Positions 36,719-45,420 of a stretch of 64,000 nt of DNA are shown here, piece after piece. Position numbers and translations under genes: made by a program. This DNA is from CAVWZH01 sp963765285 (lineage in GTDB: Bacteria; Acidobacteriota; Terriglobia; Terriglobales; Acidobacteriaceae): assembly GCA_963765285.1 (NCBI GenBank), contig CAVXVR010000003.1, positions 868,001 through 932,000 on the forward strand, given 5' to 3'. Under the pieces are notes generated by a model. That model was not told where the DNA came from. It was given only the letters and a program-made list of their open reading frames with translations, and did no database searches. The number at the start of each line of letters is the position of its first letter. Position 1 is the stretch's first letter.

Positions 36719-38287
36719 ATGAGAATTCTGCTCTACAACCCCGACAACGGCGTGACCCGCAATTTCATGCCACACCTTTGGATGTTTCTTCTTCAGGCCC
36801 TGACCCCGCCCGGCCACGAGGTGCTGCTGATCGATGGCAACGCTCAGCCCATGGATGAAGCTGGCATCGCGCGGTTCATCCGCGAAGAGAAAATCGACCT
36901 CGTCGGGATCGGCGCGATGACCCGAATGATTGCCAAAGCCTACCGCATGGCCGATGCGGTCCGCGCCACTGGAGTGCCGGTTGTAATGGGTGGGCCCCAC
37001 GTCACGGAAATGGCCGACGAGGCTCTCGGTCGCGACGGTGGGCCGCGTCACGCCGACGCCGTGGCCCTCGGAGAAGCAGACGAAACTTGGCCGAAGATCG
37101 TGAACGACGCTGCCCGTGGCCAACTCAAGGACGTCTATGCCCCCGTGGATGAAGCTGGCAAGGAGCGCAAGCCTTCATTGCAAGCCTATCCGGCGATCCC
37201 GTGGGATTCGATTGACCTCGCCCAGTTTAACCTGGTCCCCAAAGTAGCCAAACCGCTGCTCGACCGGGTGGGGGAAGGTTGGGGGAGTTTTCGCATTGTT
37301 CCGGTTGAATCCGGCCGTGGTTGCCCTTACGGCTGCGAATTCTGTACGGTCACCGGATTTTTCGGCGATTCCATTCGCTTCCGCACCAACCAGAGTGTGG
37401 TGAACGAACTGCTGTTGTTGAAGGCGCGCGCCCGCAAGGAAAGAGGTCAGATCGCCGTTTTCTTCATTGACGACAATTTTGCCATCAACGTGAAGCGGAC
37501 GAAGTCACTACTGCGCGACATCATTGCCGCGGGCGCACAGGTGCATTGGGTGGCACAGATCAGCGCTAATTTGCTCCGCGATGAAGAGCTTGTCGACTTG
37601 ATTGCAGCCTCGGGAGGCAAATGGGTTTTCATCGGCATGGAATCCATCGACCCCGCCAATCTGGCCGACGTGAAGAAAGGATTCAACAAGCCGGGTGAGT
37701 ATGCCGCCGTGCTCCAGCGCCTGGCGCAACGCAACGTGTATGCCATCACGTCGTTTATTTTTGGCATGGATAATGACACCGTGGGCGTGGCCGAGCGGAC
37801 CCTGCAGCAGGTTCGGACCTGGCCCCCGGGCTTGCCTATCTTCGGTCTGCTGACTCCACTGCCGGCGACGCCACTTTACAAGAGGCTGGAGACTGCGGGA
37901 CGGCTTACGCGCCCGAAGCACTGGCAGGAATTCATCCCCTTCGCCATGGCGCATACGCCTCTCCGGATGACCATTCCGGAAGCGCATGCCGAGGTGGATT
38001 ACGGGTGGGCCCACGCCTACAGCCCAGACGCTCTGGCCAAGGCAGTGGACGCCCTTGCTGACCAGCCATTGGGCTACAGGATCAATATCTTCCTGGCGCG
38101 GCTTTGCTTTCGCGGGATCTATTTCCCTATGATGGGACGCTTGGCGTGGGTAAAATTGATCGCTCAAAATCGGCGGACCATTTTCAAATTGGTCAAGCAG
38201 GGGTTCGCCGGCAGCCGGCGACTCCCGGCAAATCCTTCGCCGGTAGGCCCGTATGGAGAGGCATTGGCACCTCCCATCGAGTCTTGA
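36719..38287 (+). CDS. B12-binding-domain radical SAM protein, second copy
   Basis: 522 residues. The cobalamin-binding half includes RILLYNPDNGV, EVLLIDGNAQ, DLVGIGAMTRMIAKAYRMAD and VPVVMGGPHVTEM. The cluster motif is GCPYGCEFCTVTGF, then FFIDDNFAINVKR. It is different from the enzyme at 24.8 kb, with only broad similarity. Start ATG at 36719 gives the canonical MRILLYNP beginning. The reaction is unknown; hopanoid or other lipid methylation or a ring-closing chemistry are among the family's roles. Confidence 0.88.
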   Translation: MRILLYNPDNGVTRNFMPHLWMFLLQALTPPGHEVLLIDGNAQPMDEAGIARFIREEKIDLVGIGAMTRMIAKAYRMADAVRATGVPVVMGGPHVTEMADEALGRDGGPRHADAVALGEADETWPKIVNDAARGQLKDVYAPVDEAGKERKPSLQAYPAIPWDSIDLAQFNLVPKVAKPLLDRVGEGWGSFRIVPVESGRGCPYGCEFCTVTGFFGDSIRFRTNQSVVNELLLLKARARKERGQIAVFFIDDNFAINVKRTKSLLRDIIAAGAQVHWVAQISANLLRDEELVDLIAASGGKWVFIGMESIDPANLADVKKGFNKPGEYAAVLQRLAQRNVYAITSFIFGMDNDTVGVAERTLQQVRTWPPGLPIFGLLTPLPATPLYKRLETAGRLTRPKHWQEFIPFAMAHTPLRMTIPEAHAEVDYGWAHAYSPDALAKAVDALADQPLGYRINIFLARLCFRGIYFPMMGRLAWVKLIAQNRRTIFKLVKQGFAGSRRLPANPSPVGPYGEALAPPIES

Positions 38288-38394
38288 ATCACAATCCTCG
38301 GGGATCATGTCTGCAGATACAGGCGTACGCTAGTGCTATCTTCCGAGCTTGGTTGAACGTCAAACCTTAAGAAGAATTCAGGAGGAAAAAGATC

Positions 38395-38997
38395 ATGAAG
38401 CGTGGCTTGGCAGTAGCGCTTGTTGTGTGCGCCTCGTTGTCGGCTTTTGCACAAACTCTCACCCAGGCCGACCGTGCCAAAGCAGAGAAATATCTGGAAA
38501 CCACCAAGCAGGAAGTCTTGGACGCCACCAAGGGCCTTTCCGATGCCCAGTGGAACTTCAAAGCAGGTCCGGATCGCTGGTCGATCGCGGAAGTCACCGA
38601 ACACATCGCGCTTGCGGAAGACTACCTTCGCGGAATGATCGTCGACAAAGTGATGATGGCTCCGCCCCGGCCTCCGGGTGACGATGTAGCGGCCATCGAC
38701 GAGATGGTGCTGGTAATGGTTCCGGACCGCACTCAAAAGAGGCAGGCGCCGGAACCTCTCCATCCCGCCAACCACTTCGGCTCTCCTGCGGGGTCATTGA
38801 AGCACTTCACCGACAGCCGCGCAGAGACGGTGGCGTTTCTCGAAGGCCACGACGATCTGCGGGCCCACGCCATCGACAGCCCGATGGGGAAAAAGCTCGA
38901 CGCCTACGAATGGGTTCTCTTTCTCGGTGCCCATTCCGCGCGTCATACCAAGCAGATTCTCGAAGTGAAAGCGGACCCGAATTTTCCGAAAAATTAG
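38395..38997 (+). CDS. Secreted DinB-fold protein
   Basis: 200 residues: signal peptide (GLAVALVVCASLSAFAQ), then a DinB-like four-helix fold with WSIAEVTEHIALAEDYLRG and FLGAHSARHTKQI, where the His residues would bind a metal. In the family this fold gives thiol transferases and metal-dependent enzymes. AGGAGG lies 9-14 bases before the ATG. A second DinB-fold gene without a signal lies at 44.8 kb. Confidence 0.85.
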   Translation: MKRGLAVALVVCASLSAFAQTLTQADRAKAEKYLETTKQEVLDATKGLSDAQWNFKAGPDRWSIAEVTEHIALAEDYLRGMIVDKVMMAPPRPPGDDVAAIDEMVLVMVPDRTQKRQAPEPLHPANHFGSPAGSLKHFTDSRAETVAFLEGHDDLRAHAIDSPMGKKLDAYEWVLFLGAHSARHTKQILEVKADPNFPKN

Positions 38998-39018
38998 TCA
39001 GCTGGCCCCGACCCCATT

Positions 39019-39086
39019 AACCACCAAGGACGCGAAGGTTCACAAAGGAAACCCTTGAAAGCTGGACCTTCGTGCCCTTTGTGGTT
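39019..39086. repeat. AACCACNAAGGACACGAAG inverted repeat, copy 2
   Basis: Left arm AACCACCAAGGACGCGAAGG and right arm CCTTCGTGCCCTTTGTGGTT around an unrelated core. A sister of 12225-12303 and 41530-41606. Confidence 0.75.
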
Positions 39087-39190
39087 CGTCGATTTCCTGT
39101 CTAACCCTGACTCACTGCTGCCTTTCTTACCTCCGTCCAAACGTTGCCTTTCGCGTACACTGCTATGCGTAACGTCGACAAGCGGCCGAC

Positions 39191-39850
39191 TTGAAATTCA
39201 TCAAACACATCCTCGCCCGCTACACTGCATTCGTTTGGGCGGTGCTGAAGCCCCTCGGAGCATGGGGTGTGTTCGCCATCGCTGCTCTCGATGGCGCGGC
39301 CCTCGGCCTGCCCATGGACCTGGTCATCGCCGGCTACGTCTACGCAAACCCCCGGCGTTTTCTCCTCTACGTGACGATGGCCTCCGCGGGATCTGCACTG
39401 GGCAGTCTTGTGATCTACGTCATTGGAAACGCCGGCGGCCACGAACTGCTTCAGAAGCGCATGTCCCCGGAGCGTTTCGAGAAGTTTCATTCGACCTTCG
39501 AAAAGCACCCGTTCTGGAGCGTGATGTTCCCCGCCATGCTGCCGCCGCCCACTCCGTTTAAGTTGGTGGCGCTGACCGCGGCGGCCTCAGGGATGACCCT
39601 AAGCCATTACCTGGTCGCCATCTTCGCCGGACGCTTCGTGCGTTTCTTGGTGCTGGCCATTTTGACCCTGACTTTGGGGCCGCAATTCATACAAGCTTCC
39701 GGCGCAGTCCTCAGCAAGCATGGGCGCTGGGTTCTGGCGGGAATAGTGGTGCTGGGTCTGACTTGGCTGGTAGTCAGGGCGATGAGATCGAAGTCCGCTT
39801 CGGGCTCCGAAAGCAGAAAAGCGGTTCAGGATCCTTCTCAGACTGCTTAA
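39191..39850 (+). CDS. DedA/YqaA-like (VTT domain) membrane protein
   Basis: 219 residues, start TTG at 39191. Five or six hydrophobic stretches, including GVFAIAALDGAALGLPMDLVIAGYVYA and YVTMASAGSALGSLVIYVIGN, and the loop FPAMLPPPTPFKLVALTAAASGM, which matches the VTT signature of DedA-like flippases. These move phospholipid carriers across the inner membrane. The stop codon overlaps that of the convergent DUF6580-like gene (shared TTAA). Confidence 0.85.
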   Translation: MKFIKHILARYTAFVWAVLKPLGAWGVFAIAALDGAALGLPMDLVIAGYVYANPRRFLLYVTMASAGSALGSLVIYVIGNAGGHELLQKRMSPERFEKFHSTFEKHPFWSVMFPAMLPPPTPFKLVALTAAASGMTLSHYLVAIFAGRFVRFLVLAILTLTLGPQFIQASGAVLSKHGRWVLAGIVVLGLTWLVVRAMRSKSASGSESRKAVQDPSQTA

Positions 39851-40383
39851 GCGGCGGCGGTATGATCTTCGGTTTTTCCGAAAGCTCCGGCGATGGCATG
39901 CACCACTGCGGGTGTGGCGAACATCGCGGCGGTGAAGAGCAAATCCCCTTCAAGCGTGTTGCGGAAGAAGGGCACGGCGGCCTCATAACAGGTCAACAGG
40001 CCGGCCCAGGTCCTCGGATACATCGTGCCCGTCGCCCAAACCATGAAATTGCTGATCAGGAAGAAGGAAATTGCGCTGCCTAATGCAGCTCCGACGATGG
40101 GCAAAGGCTTGCTGGTCTTGCGCAGACTGGTCCCCAGCCACAGAATCGCCGCATACCATACCCAGATCACGGTCTGGTCCCAGCCCAGGGGATAGGAATA
40201 AACGAACCGGTTCAGGTAAATATCCGCAATCACCAGCAGGAGCCAGGGCAGCCACATCTGCCGCCGTGAGCCGCGCGCGCCAAAGAACAGCAGCGACGCT
40301 GCCACCGGAGTGAAGTGCCAGGGCAAGGGGAGGATGCGAGCATGTACCACTACCGCCAAAAGCGTAAATAGGTAAGCCAGCAT
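39847..40383 (-). CDS. DUF6580-like integral membrane protein
   Basis: About 178 residues from the ATG at 40383. Five hydrophobic segments, FTPVAASLLFFGAR near the N-terminus, and the polar helix-turn GTMYPRTWAGLLTCYEAAVPFFRNTLEGDLLF, which matches the conserved tail of DUF6580. Such proteins sometimes accompany cobalamin uptake, but no B12 riboswitch was found nearby. Function unknown. Confidence 0.75.
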   Translation of the reverse strand: MLAYLFTLLAVVVHARILPLPWHFTPVAASLLFFGARGSRRQMWLPWLLLVIADIYLNRFVYSYPLGWDQTVIWVWYAAILWLGTSLRKTSKPLPIVGAALGSAISFFLISNFMVWATGTMYPRTWAGLLTCYEAAVPFFRNTLEGDLLFTAAMFATPAVVHAIAGAFGKTEDHTAAA

Positions 40384-40447
40384 GAAGCCTCCCAAAGAAG
40401 AAAGCCTAATGATTGTGGCGCTTCGTACGCGCTAACGTCAAGCTACG

Positions 40448-41495
40448 TTAGGGCGAGCCAGGACGATTTCCTGTTCGCTGCCACCTCGCACCAAAACCTT
40501 CTCTCACTACGTCCAAATTGCGGTCAAGTTCCACACCGGCGTCAAGGATTCCACGCCCGCTCCGTCCCGGATAGTCAAACCTGAGGTCTCGAAAGCGCAC
40601 CATGTAGCCTCCCGAGTCCATCACTTCAGTTTCGGTGATCGGATACTTTGCCCAGTCCAGATAGACCCGTCCCAGGTAGCTCTTCTTGGCAGCCAGCGTG
40701 ACCGGAGTTTCCTCCGGCTTGTAGTGAAGCTGCATCCGGCCATCGGGATCCACTTCTGGAGTTAAAGAGTCAACCAGCGTGTCGGCATAAAAATTCGGGG
40801 TCTCGACCACTCCCAGCCACTGAAACGGATTCCACCAATAGGGATAAGCCGAGGCCCGAATCGGATCCATGCTTTCATAGGTGCGCGCTTCCAGCGCGTG
40901 AATGGCGCGCCGGTGTTCATAATCCCGTACGCCCCAAAGCGCCGACCATCCCCAGCAACGCCAGCGTTGCCGCCAACCTTCCGGCAGGACCTTTCCGCCG
41001 CACCCCGATCTCATCGTTAATCAAGGAAAAGAAGCCGGGCAGAACCAGACCCGCGATCAACAACCCCCATATGATTGGATCGGCGATGAACACAATGTCC
41101 CAGGCATACCATTTTTCGGAAAATGGCCAGAAGGGGCGCACCCCGTAGCCATTGGTGAAGTCGAGCAGGATATGCGTCAGTCCAGCGAAATAGGCGTAGA
41201 AGAACAACAATCCCCAGTGCGGAGGAAGATTGGGATCGTGAGTCTTGCGCCCGCGCAGGCGCCAGATAGCGTACACGAGACCGACAACCGCCCCCGAAAC
41301 CAGCACCAGCCCCAGGAACGAATGAGTGAATCCGCGATGATGCGCGAATCCGAAGGTTGAACTTTTGAGATTGCCCAGCACATCGATGTCGGGGGCTTCC
41401 GCGGCCAGCGTCAACGTTGCAGTGGCCAGCGCGGTCTTGCGATTCAGCCCGGCCCGGCCCAGGCAGGCGCCGGTCAGAAAGTGAGTGAGGGGTTC
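40448..41495 (-). CDS. DUF457-like membrane-bound metal-dependent hydrolase, frameshifted
   Basis: Several hydrophobic helices with HHRGFTHS and THILLDF, the His/Asp pairs typical of YdjM/DUF457 membrane hydrolases. The N-terminal part (start TTG at 41495, EPLTHFLTGA) runs off frame near 40935-40938, where one extra base (in CTTTGGGG read on the minus strand) separates it from the continuation WGVRDYEHRRAIHALEARTYES. Corrected length is 348 residues. The C-terminal half (about 150 residues) has beta-rich text with FRDLRFDYPG and is seen in fuller members of this family. Confidence 0.78.
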
Positions 41496-41529
41496 CAAGG
41501 CGTGTGCTCGCAGCGACCCAAATTCATTC

Positions 41530-41606
41530 AACCACCAAGGACACGAAATATCACGAAGGTAAAATTGAAGGATTTTCCTTCGTGTCCCTTCGTGACCTTA
41601 GTGGTT
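41530..41606. repeat. AACCACNAAGGACACGAAG inverted repeat, copy 3
   Basis: Left arm AACCACCAAGGACACGAAA at 41530, right arm GACCTTAGTGGTT ending at 41606, inner motif TCACGAAGG. The right arm supplies the stop codon of the lipid-kinase gene. Confidence 0.8.
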
Positions 41607-42587
41607 CGCCGGGGTTGCCTTCCCGGGCGGTACCAGCAAGGTGAAAGCATCCGGCGTCATGGTAATTTCCACAGGCAGCGTGCCCAGGATTTCGCCATCG
41701 GCTTCCACGTAAACCTTGGGCGTTCCGTTGGCCCCATTGCCGGACGCGGGAAGACTCGTGCACGAAATCTTTTCGCTGTGCACCAGATCGATTCCGTCGA
41801 CGTCCCGGCTCTGTCCCAGCAGACCCCGCAGCACGTACTGCAAATAGCGTGAGCGGCTGTCGGTGGTGCACATGATGACCCGGAGATCATTGCGGTGCAG
41901 AGCTGCGCCAGGTGCCAGTTCGCGCAATACATTGCCAAAGTTGCGGATTCGAATTGCCAACAACTCGGTCAGAACCGCGGATTTTGCCGTCCCATTGCCG
42001 GTTTCATGGCACTCAGCCACAAAGGGCTGCATCTTGTGGCTCATCCACAGCTTCCAGGCCACGGCGTAATAGGCCGTCATGCCGGCGTTGCGTTTAAGTA
42101 GCGGGCTTAGCTGATAAAAGAGCTGGGCGTCTACGCCGATTCCGGCAGCAACCGTGAAATATCGCGACCCGGGGTTGCCTTCGAGGTCTACGTAGCGAAC
42201 CTGGCCGGCGGCGAAGCGCCGCGGCTCAGCCCGCAGAGCGGCCCGCGCCGCTGCCGGCGGAGAAAACGGCAGACCCAAATCGTGGGCCAGAGAATTTGCC
42301 GTGCCCAGCGGAATCACCGCCAGAGCAGCGTTGCTGCCCGCGAGACCTTGCAGCAGATCGTGGATGGTGCCGTCGCCTCCCGCCGCCACGATCGTGTCAC
42401 AACCGTCGGCAACCGCCTGTCGCACCTGCCCGGCAGATCCCGCGGAAGAATGCGTCGGCGCGTATTGAATCTCGACCCCGGCGGAGCGGAGCACGGCCAC
42501 TACCGCTTCCACGTCACTGACGCGGTGTTTGCGGCGGCGTCCGGAATACGGGTTATAGAAGAGGGCAGCTTTACGCACGGGAAACAA
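41598..42587 (-). CDS. Diacylglycerol/lipid kinase family protein
   Basis: 329 residues. The nucleotide-binding motif GGDGT (TIVAAGGDGTIHDLLQGL) and FYNPYSGRRR at the start mark the DagK/YegS fold. LGTANSLAHDLGLP follows, as in the family. These enzymes phosphorylate diacylglycerol, ceramide or related lipids at the membrane. The last codons (ANH then TAA) fall inside the right arm of a dispersed repeat, so the C-terminus has been redefined by it. Confidence 0.9.
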   Translation of the reverse strand: MFPVRKAALFYNPYSGRRRKHRVSDVEAVVAVLRSAGVEIQYAPTHSSAGSAGQVRQAVADGCDTIVAAGGDGTIHDLLQGLAGSNAALAVIPLGTANSLAHDLGLPFSPPAAARAALRAEPRRFAAGQVRYVDLEGNPGSRYFTVAAGIGVDAQLFYQLSPLLKRNAGMTAYYAVAWKLWMSHKMQPFVAECHETGNGTAKSAVLTELLAIRIRNFGNVLRELAPGAALHRNDLRVIMCTTDSRSRYLQYVLRGLLGQSRDVDGIDLVHSEKISCTSLPASGNGANGTPKVYVEADGEILGTLPVEITMTPDAFTLLVPPGKATPANH

Positions 42588-42694
42588 GGATTGTAACGGA
42601 TAGAACCGCTGGAGAGGTTAACCAACTGTACGGCAGCCCGCTCACTTGATCTTAGTAAATGTGGATTTCCTGTTCGTCTATGGACGCACGGCCT

Positions 42695-43516
42695 TCATCC
42701 CTTGAACATGCCGTTGATTTCCCGATAACTGACCGCTTCCGCTGCAAAGGTGAAAGTTCCCTGCTCTCGCATCTCTCTGGCGGCCCGAAGGAAGGCACCA
42801 AGGGCGGCACGAGTCAATGCGCTTCCGACGCTGACACGCCTGACTCCAATCGCCGAAAGCTCGGCCAGGGTCAACTGGGCGCCTTGCAGTCCCATGATGA
42901 CGTTCACCGGGCGGTCTACAGAGCTGACCACCGAAGCGATGTCCGCCTTGCTGGTGAGCCCCGGCGCATAAAGAACATCGGCGCCCGCCTCCTGATAGGC
43001 CTGCAGACGGCGGATGGTGTCTTTCAGGTCAGGCCTTCCGAGCAGATAGTTTTCCGCGCGCGCCGTCAAAGTGAAAGTGAACGGAAGGTTGCTCACAGCT
43101 TCCACTGCCGCCCTCACTCGATCCACCGCTTGCCCGACCTCGTAAACGGCGCCATCGGTGCGGCCAGATCCATCTTCAATCGACCCGCCGGCCAATCCTG
43201 CGTTCGCCGCAAGCCTGAAAGTTTCGGCGACACCCTCGGCCGTATCTCCAAAACCATTCTCCAGATCGGCGCTTACCGGCAAGTCCGTCGCCGAGGCAGT
43301 GGCCGCGGCGTGTGCGATCGTTTCGTCACGAGTAATCGTGTTGTCCGGCCGCCCCACGGAAAAGGCATACCCGGCGCTGGTTGTGGCCAGAGCCTCAAAG
43401 CCCAGATGGGCCAGCAGTCGCGCAGTACCCACGTCCCACGGATTGGGAATAATGAAGGCGCGGTCGCGCTCGTGGAGCGCACGAAAAGCTCTTCCCTTCT
43501 CAGCTTGGGTCAACAT
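42695..43516 (-). CDS. Isocitrate lyase/PEP mutase family enzyme
   Basis: 273 residues, a TIM-barrel member of the PEP mutase superfamily. LPVSADLENGFGDT contains the metal-binding acidic loop, and GGSIEDGSGRTDG and LTARAENYLLGRPDL follow. These enzymes include oxaloacetate decarboxylases and carboxyvinyl-phosphonate mutases, and the exact substrate is not decidable here. It starts seven bases after the NIPSNAP-like gene, with a GAGGTGA ribosome site that overlaps that gene's stop. Confidence 0.88.
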   Translation of the reverse strand: MLTQAEKGRAFRALHERDRAFIIPNPWDVGTARLLAHLGFEALATTSAGYAFSVGRPDNTITRDETIAHAAATASATDLPVSADLENGFGDTAEGVAETFRLAANAGLAGGSIEDGSGRTDGAVYEVGQAVDRVRAAVEAVSNLPFTFTLTARAENYLLGRPDLKDTIRRLQAYQEAGADVLYAPGLTSKADIASVVSSVDRPVNVIMGLQGAQLTLAELSAIGVRRVSVGSALTRAALGAFLRAAREMREQGTFTFAAEAVSYREINGMFKG

Positions 43517-43522
43517 GGGAGT

Positions 43523-43867
43523 TCACCTCGGTTGTACGAGCGTCGAGGGAACGCCGAAGGTTCCGTCGACAACCTCCACGAAGTTCCTCTCTTCACGGAG
43601 GATAATCCGCTTGCTCTGTGCCATGGCGAAATTCTCTCGTGCTTCGGGGTCTGACTTCAAGCGTGCCCGGTAGGCCTCGTAAGAGGCCAGGCTGTCGAAT
43701 GCAATTAGCCCCCAGGCCACATCATTCGTGCCTTCATGCGGCAGAAAATATCCCACCAGATGTCCGCCGCATCGGGGAATGATGCGTCCCCAATTCTCGG
43801 CGTACTTTTTGAACTCGTCTCGCTGGAAGGGGTCGATCTGATAGCGGATAAAGCAAGTGATCGTCAT
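43523..43867 (-). CDS. NIPSNAP family protein
   Basis: 114 residues from the ATG at 43867, chosen because AAGGA lies five bases before it and because the family normally starts MTITCFIRYQI. The frame is open further upstream (ATG at 43969, TTG at 44008), with a Tat-like segment RRKAIGMMATTG, so a longer secreted form cannot be excluded. NIPSNAP proteins are small ferredoxin-like dimers of unclear function. It sits in the same transcription unit as the PEP-mutase gene and is divergent from the ArsR gene. Confidence 0.8.
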   Translation of the reverse strand: MTITCFIRYQIDPFQRDEFKKYAENWGRIIPRCGGHLVGYFLPHEGTNDVAWGLIAFDSLASYEAYRARLKSDPEARENFAMAQSKRIILREERNFVEVVDGTFGVPSTLVQPR

Positions 43868-44016
43868 AGATGTCCTTTTGGTTGCTGGTCTGCCGGGTGA
43901 ATCGCCGAAGGCGAGCGTAAACGCCGCACCGGTCGTCGCCATCATGCCTATAGCTTTACGGCGAGTCATCGGAGTGCTTAAGCCTTCGGTCCTATTCACA
44001 TTCGGCAATATGCCAG

Positions 44017-44045
44017 TTGTCTGACATACACACTTCGTTTATCAT
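44017..44045 (+). promoter_or_regulatory. Promoter of the ArsR-type gene, with leaderless start
   Basis: TTGTCT (44017-44022), a 17-base spacer, TATCAT (44040-44045), then six bases CAAACT and the ATG at 44052. The start point would be the A of ATG or next to it, so the mRNA is probably leaderless. It lies in the divergent region shared with NIPSNAP and may be self-regulated. Confidence 0.65.
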
Positions 44046-44051
44046 CAAACT

Positions 44052-44756
44052 ATGAATGCAGAGCCCGGAAGCGATGCGGCGGTTGCCAGAATTGCGGCGG
44101 CGATCGGCGAGCCGGCGCGCGCCCGCATGCTCTACTGCCTGGCGGATGGCCGGGCGCGAACCAGCACTGAGCTGGCGGTTGTCGCTGACGTCACTCCCTC
44201 GACCGCCAGCGTGCATCTACAGCGCCTAAAGACGCAGCGATTGGTAAAGGTCTTCGCCCAGGGAAAGCACCGCTATTACAGTCTCGAAGGCGTCAGCGTG
44301 GGGGCCGCACTCGAAGCGTTGAGCGTGCTGGCCGGCGGATCCCACGTCGCCTTCGTGCCGAACACGCCCAGCCGGCTGCGCGCCGCCCGCACTTGCTACG
44401 ATCACATCGCGGGCACTCTCGGAGTCTCGCTTCACGACCGGTTCACGGCCATGGGCTGGCTGTCACTCGATTCGGCAGCTGGCGATAATGCATGCGACCT
44501 GACCGTGAAAGGAACGAAAGCGTTTGAAGCGCTTGGTGTTGACCTCGAGGCAACCCGGGCCCAGCGCCGTCGTTTTGCCTACGCCTGCGTCGATTGGAGT
44601 GAGCGTCGGCCTCATCTTGGCGGGGCGCTGGGAGCAGCCTTGCTGAAAGCCGCCCTCAAGCGAAAATGGGTGGTCCAGGATCTCGATACCAGGGCTTTGG
44701 ACGTTACGAGCCTTGGCAGACGAGAAATGCTGGCTCGATTTTCGCTACAGGCCTGA
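44052..44756 (+). CDS. ArsR-family winged-helix regulator with extended C-terminus
   Basis: 234 residues. The first 85 form a winged helix (GEPARARMLYCLADGRARTSTELAVVADVTPSTASVHLQRLKTQRLVKVFAQGKHRYYSL), as in ArsR repressors. The longer C-terminal region contains ARTCYDHIAGTLG and ACVDWSERRPHLGGALGAALL, including a Cys-rich stretch that could bind metal or a thiol-reactive signal. It probably controls the divergent NIPSNAP/PEP-mutase genes and itself. Confidence 0.9.
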   Translation: MNAEPGSDAAVARIAAAIGEPARARMLYCLADGRARTSTELAVVADVTPSTASVHLQRLKTQRLVKVFAQGKHRYYSLEGVSVGAALEALSVLAGGSHVAFVPNTPSRLRAARTCYDHIAGTLGVSLHDRFTAMGWLSLDSAAGDNACDLTVKGTKAFEALGVDLEATRAQRRRFAYACVDWSERRPHLGGALGAALLKAALKRKWVVQDLDTRALDVTSLGRREMLARFSLQA

Positions 44757-44774
44757 GAGAAAATCAGACCGCGG

Positions 44775-45275
44775 CTATGGCTTTCCCCGCGTGCCCCATT
44801 CCCACATGCCAAACATCGCTTTCTGCGGCAAAGGATGTCCCGCCTGCCGGGCCAGCATGCAAATCTGCCCACGATGATGTGCATCATGCGCGATGAGATA
44901 GCCGAAAAAACCGGCCACGTCAGGACGAAAGCCTTTTACCCTGCCGTCGCTTTCCAGCGCAGATCTCAGGACCGCGCTAAGCGCCTTCTCACTCTGCTCG
45001 AGCGCCTTGGCTGCCTGAGCCGGCGTGACGCTGGTCCGGTCAAGCTGCTCAGGAATCTTGCTGCCCTTGGCAGCCGCTTTGAGCCACATCACACGCACAT
45101 TGTGGATGTGCGCGACGATGGCGGCGATGCTTCGTCCCTTGCCATCGGGTGGTTCGGCGCGCCAGGCTGCCTCGGGAAGATTCTCCAGCAAATACTGGTT
45201 GATGAGATCGTTGGTCTTGAAAGACTGCAGCAGAGCTTCAGTCAGAGAAAAAGGCGTGGCGGCGGTCTTGGCCAT
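44775..45275 (-). CDS. DinB family protein
   Basis: 166 residues without a signal peptide. SIAAIVAHIHNVRVMWLK and FFGYLIAHDAHHRGQI give the three histidines of the DinB metal site. The C-terminal MFGMWEWG is typical of a subgroup of uncharacterised members. In related enzymes this fold transfers bacillithiol, mycothiol or glutathione. It is convergent with the ArsR gene, with 18 bases between the ends. Confidence 0.87.
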   Translation of the reverse strand: MAKTAATPFSLTEALLQSFKTNDLINQYLLENLPEAAWRAEPPDGKGRSIAAIVAHIHNVRVMWLKAAAKGSKIPEQLDRTSVTPAQAAKALEQSEKALSAVLRSALESDGRVKGFRPDVAGFFGYLIAHDAHHRGQICMLARQAGHPLPQKAMFGMWEWGTRGKP

Positions 45276-45420
45276 GATTGCGTCCTCCGGTAAAGATCAG
45301 TAGATTAGCAGCCCGGGGCTGCCCCATTGCACCCGAATGACGTTTTGAATAAGCTACTCGCAAGTGTCAGGGGCGTTTGCCAAGGTATTTTCTCAATTTC
45401 ATTTGCAGGAGAGAAATCGC

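Noticed and set aside
39905..40383. B12 uptake function for the DUF6580-like gene
   Set aside because: No cobalamin riboswitch or btu genes are nearby.
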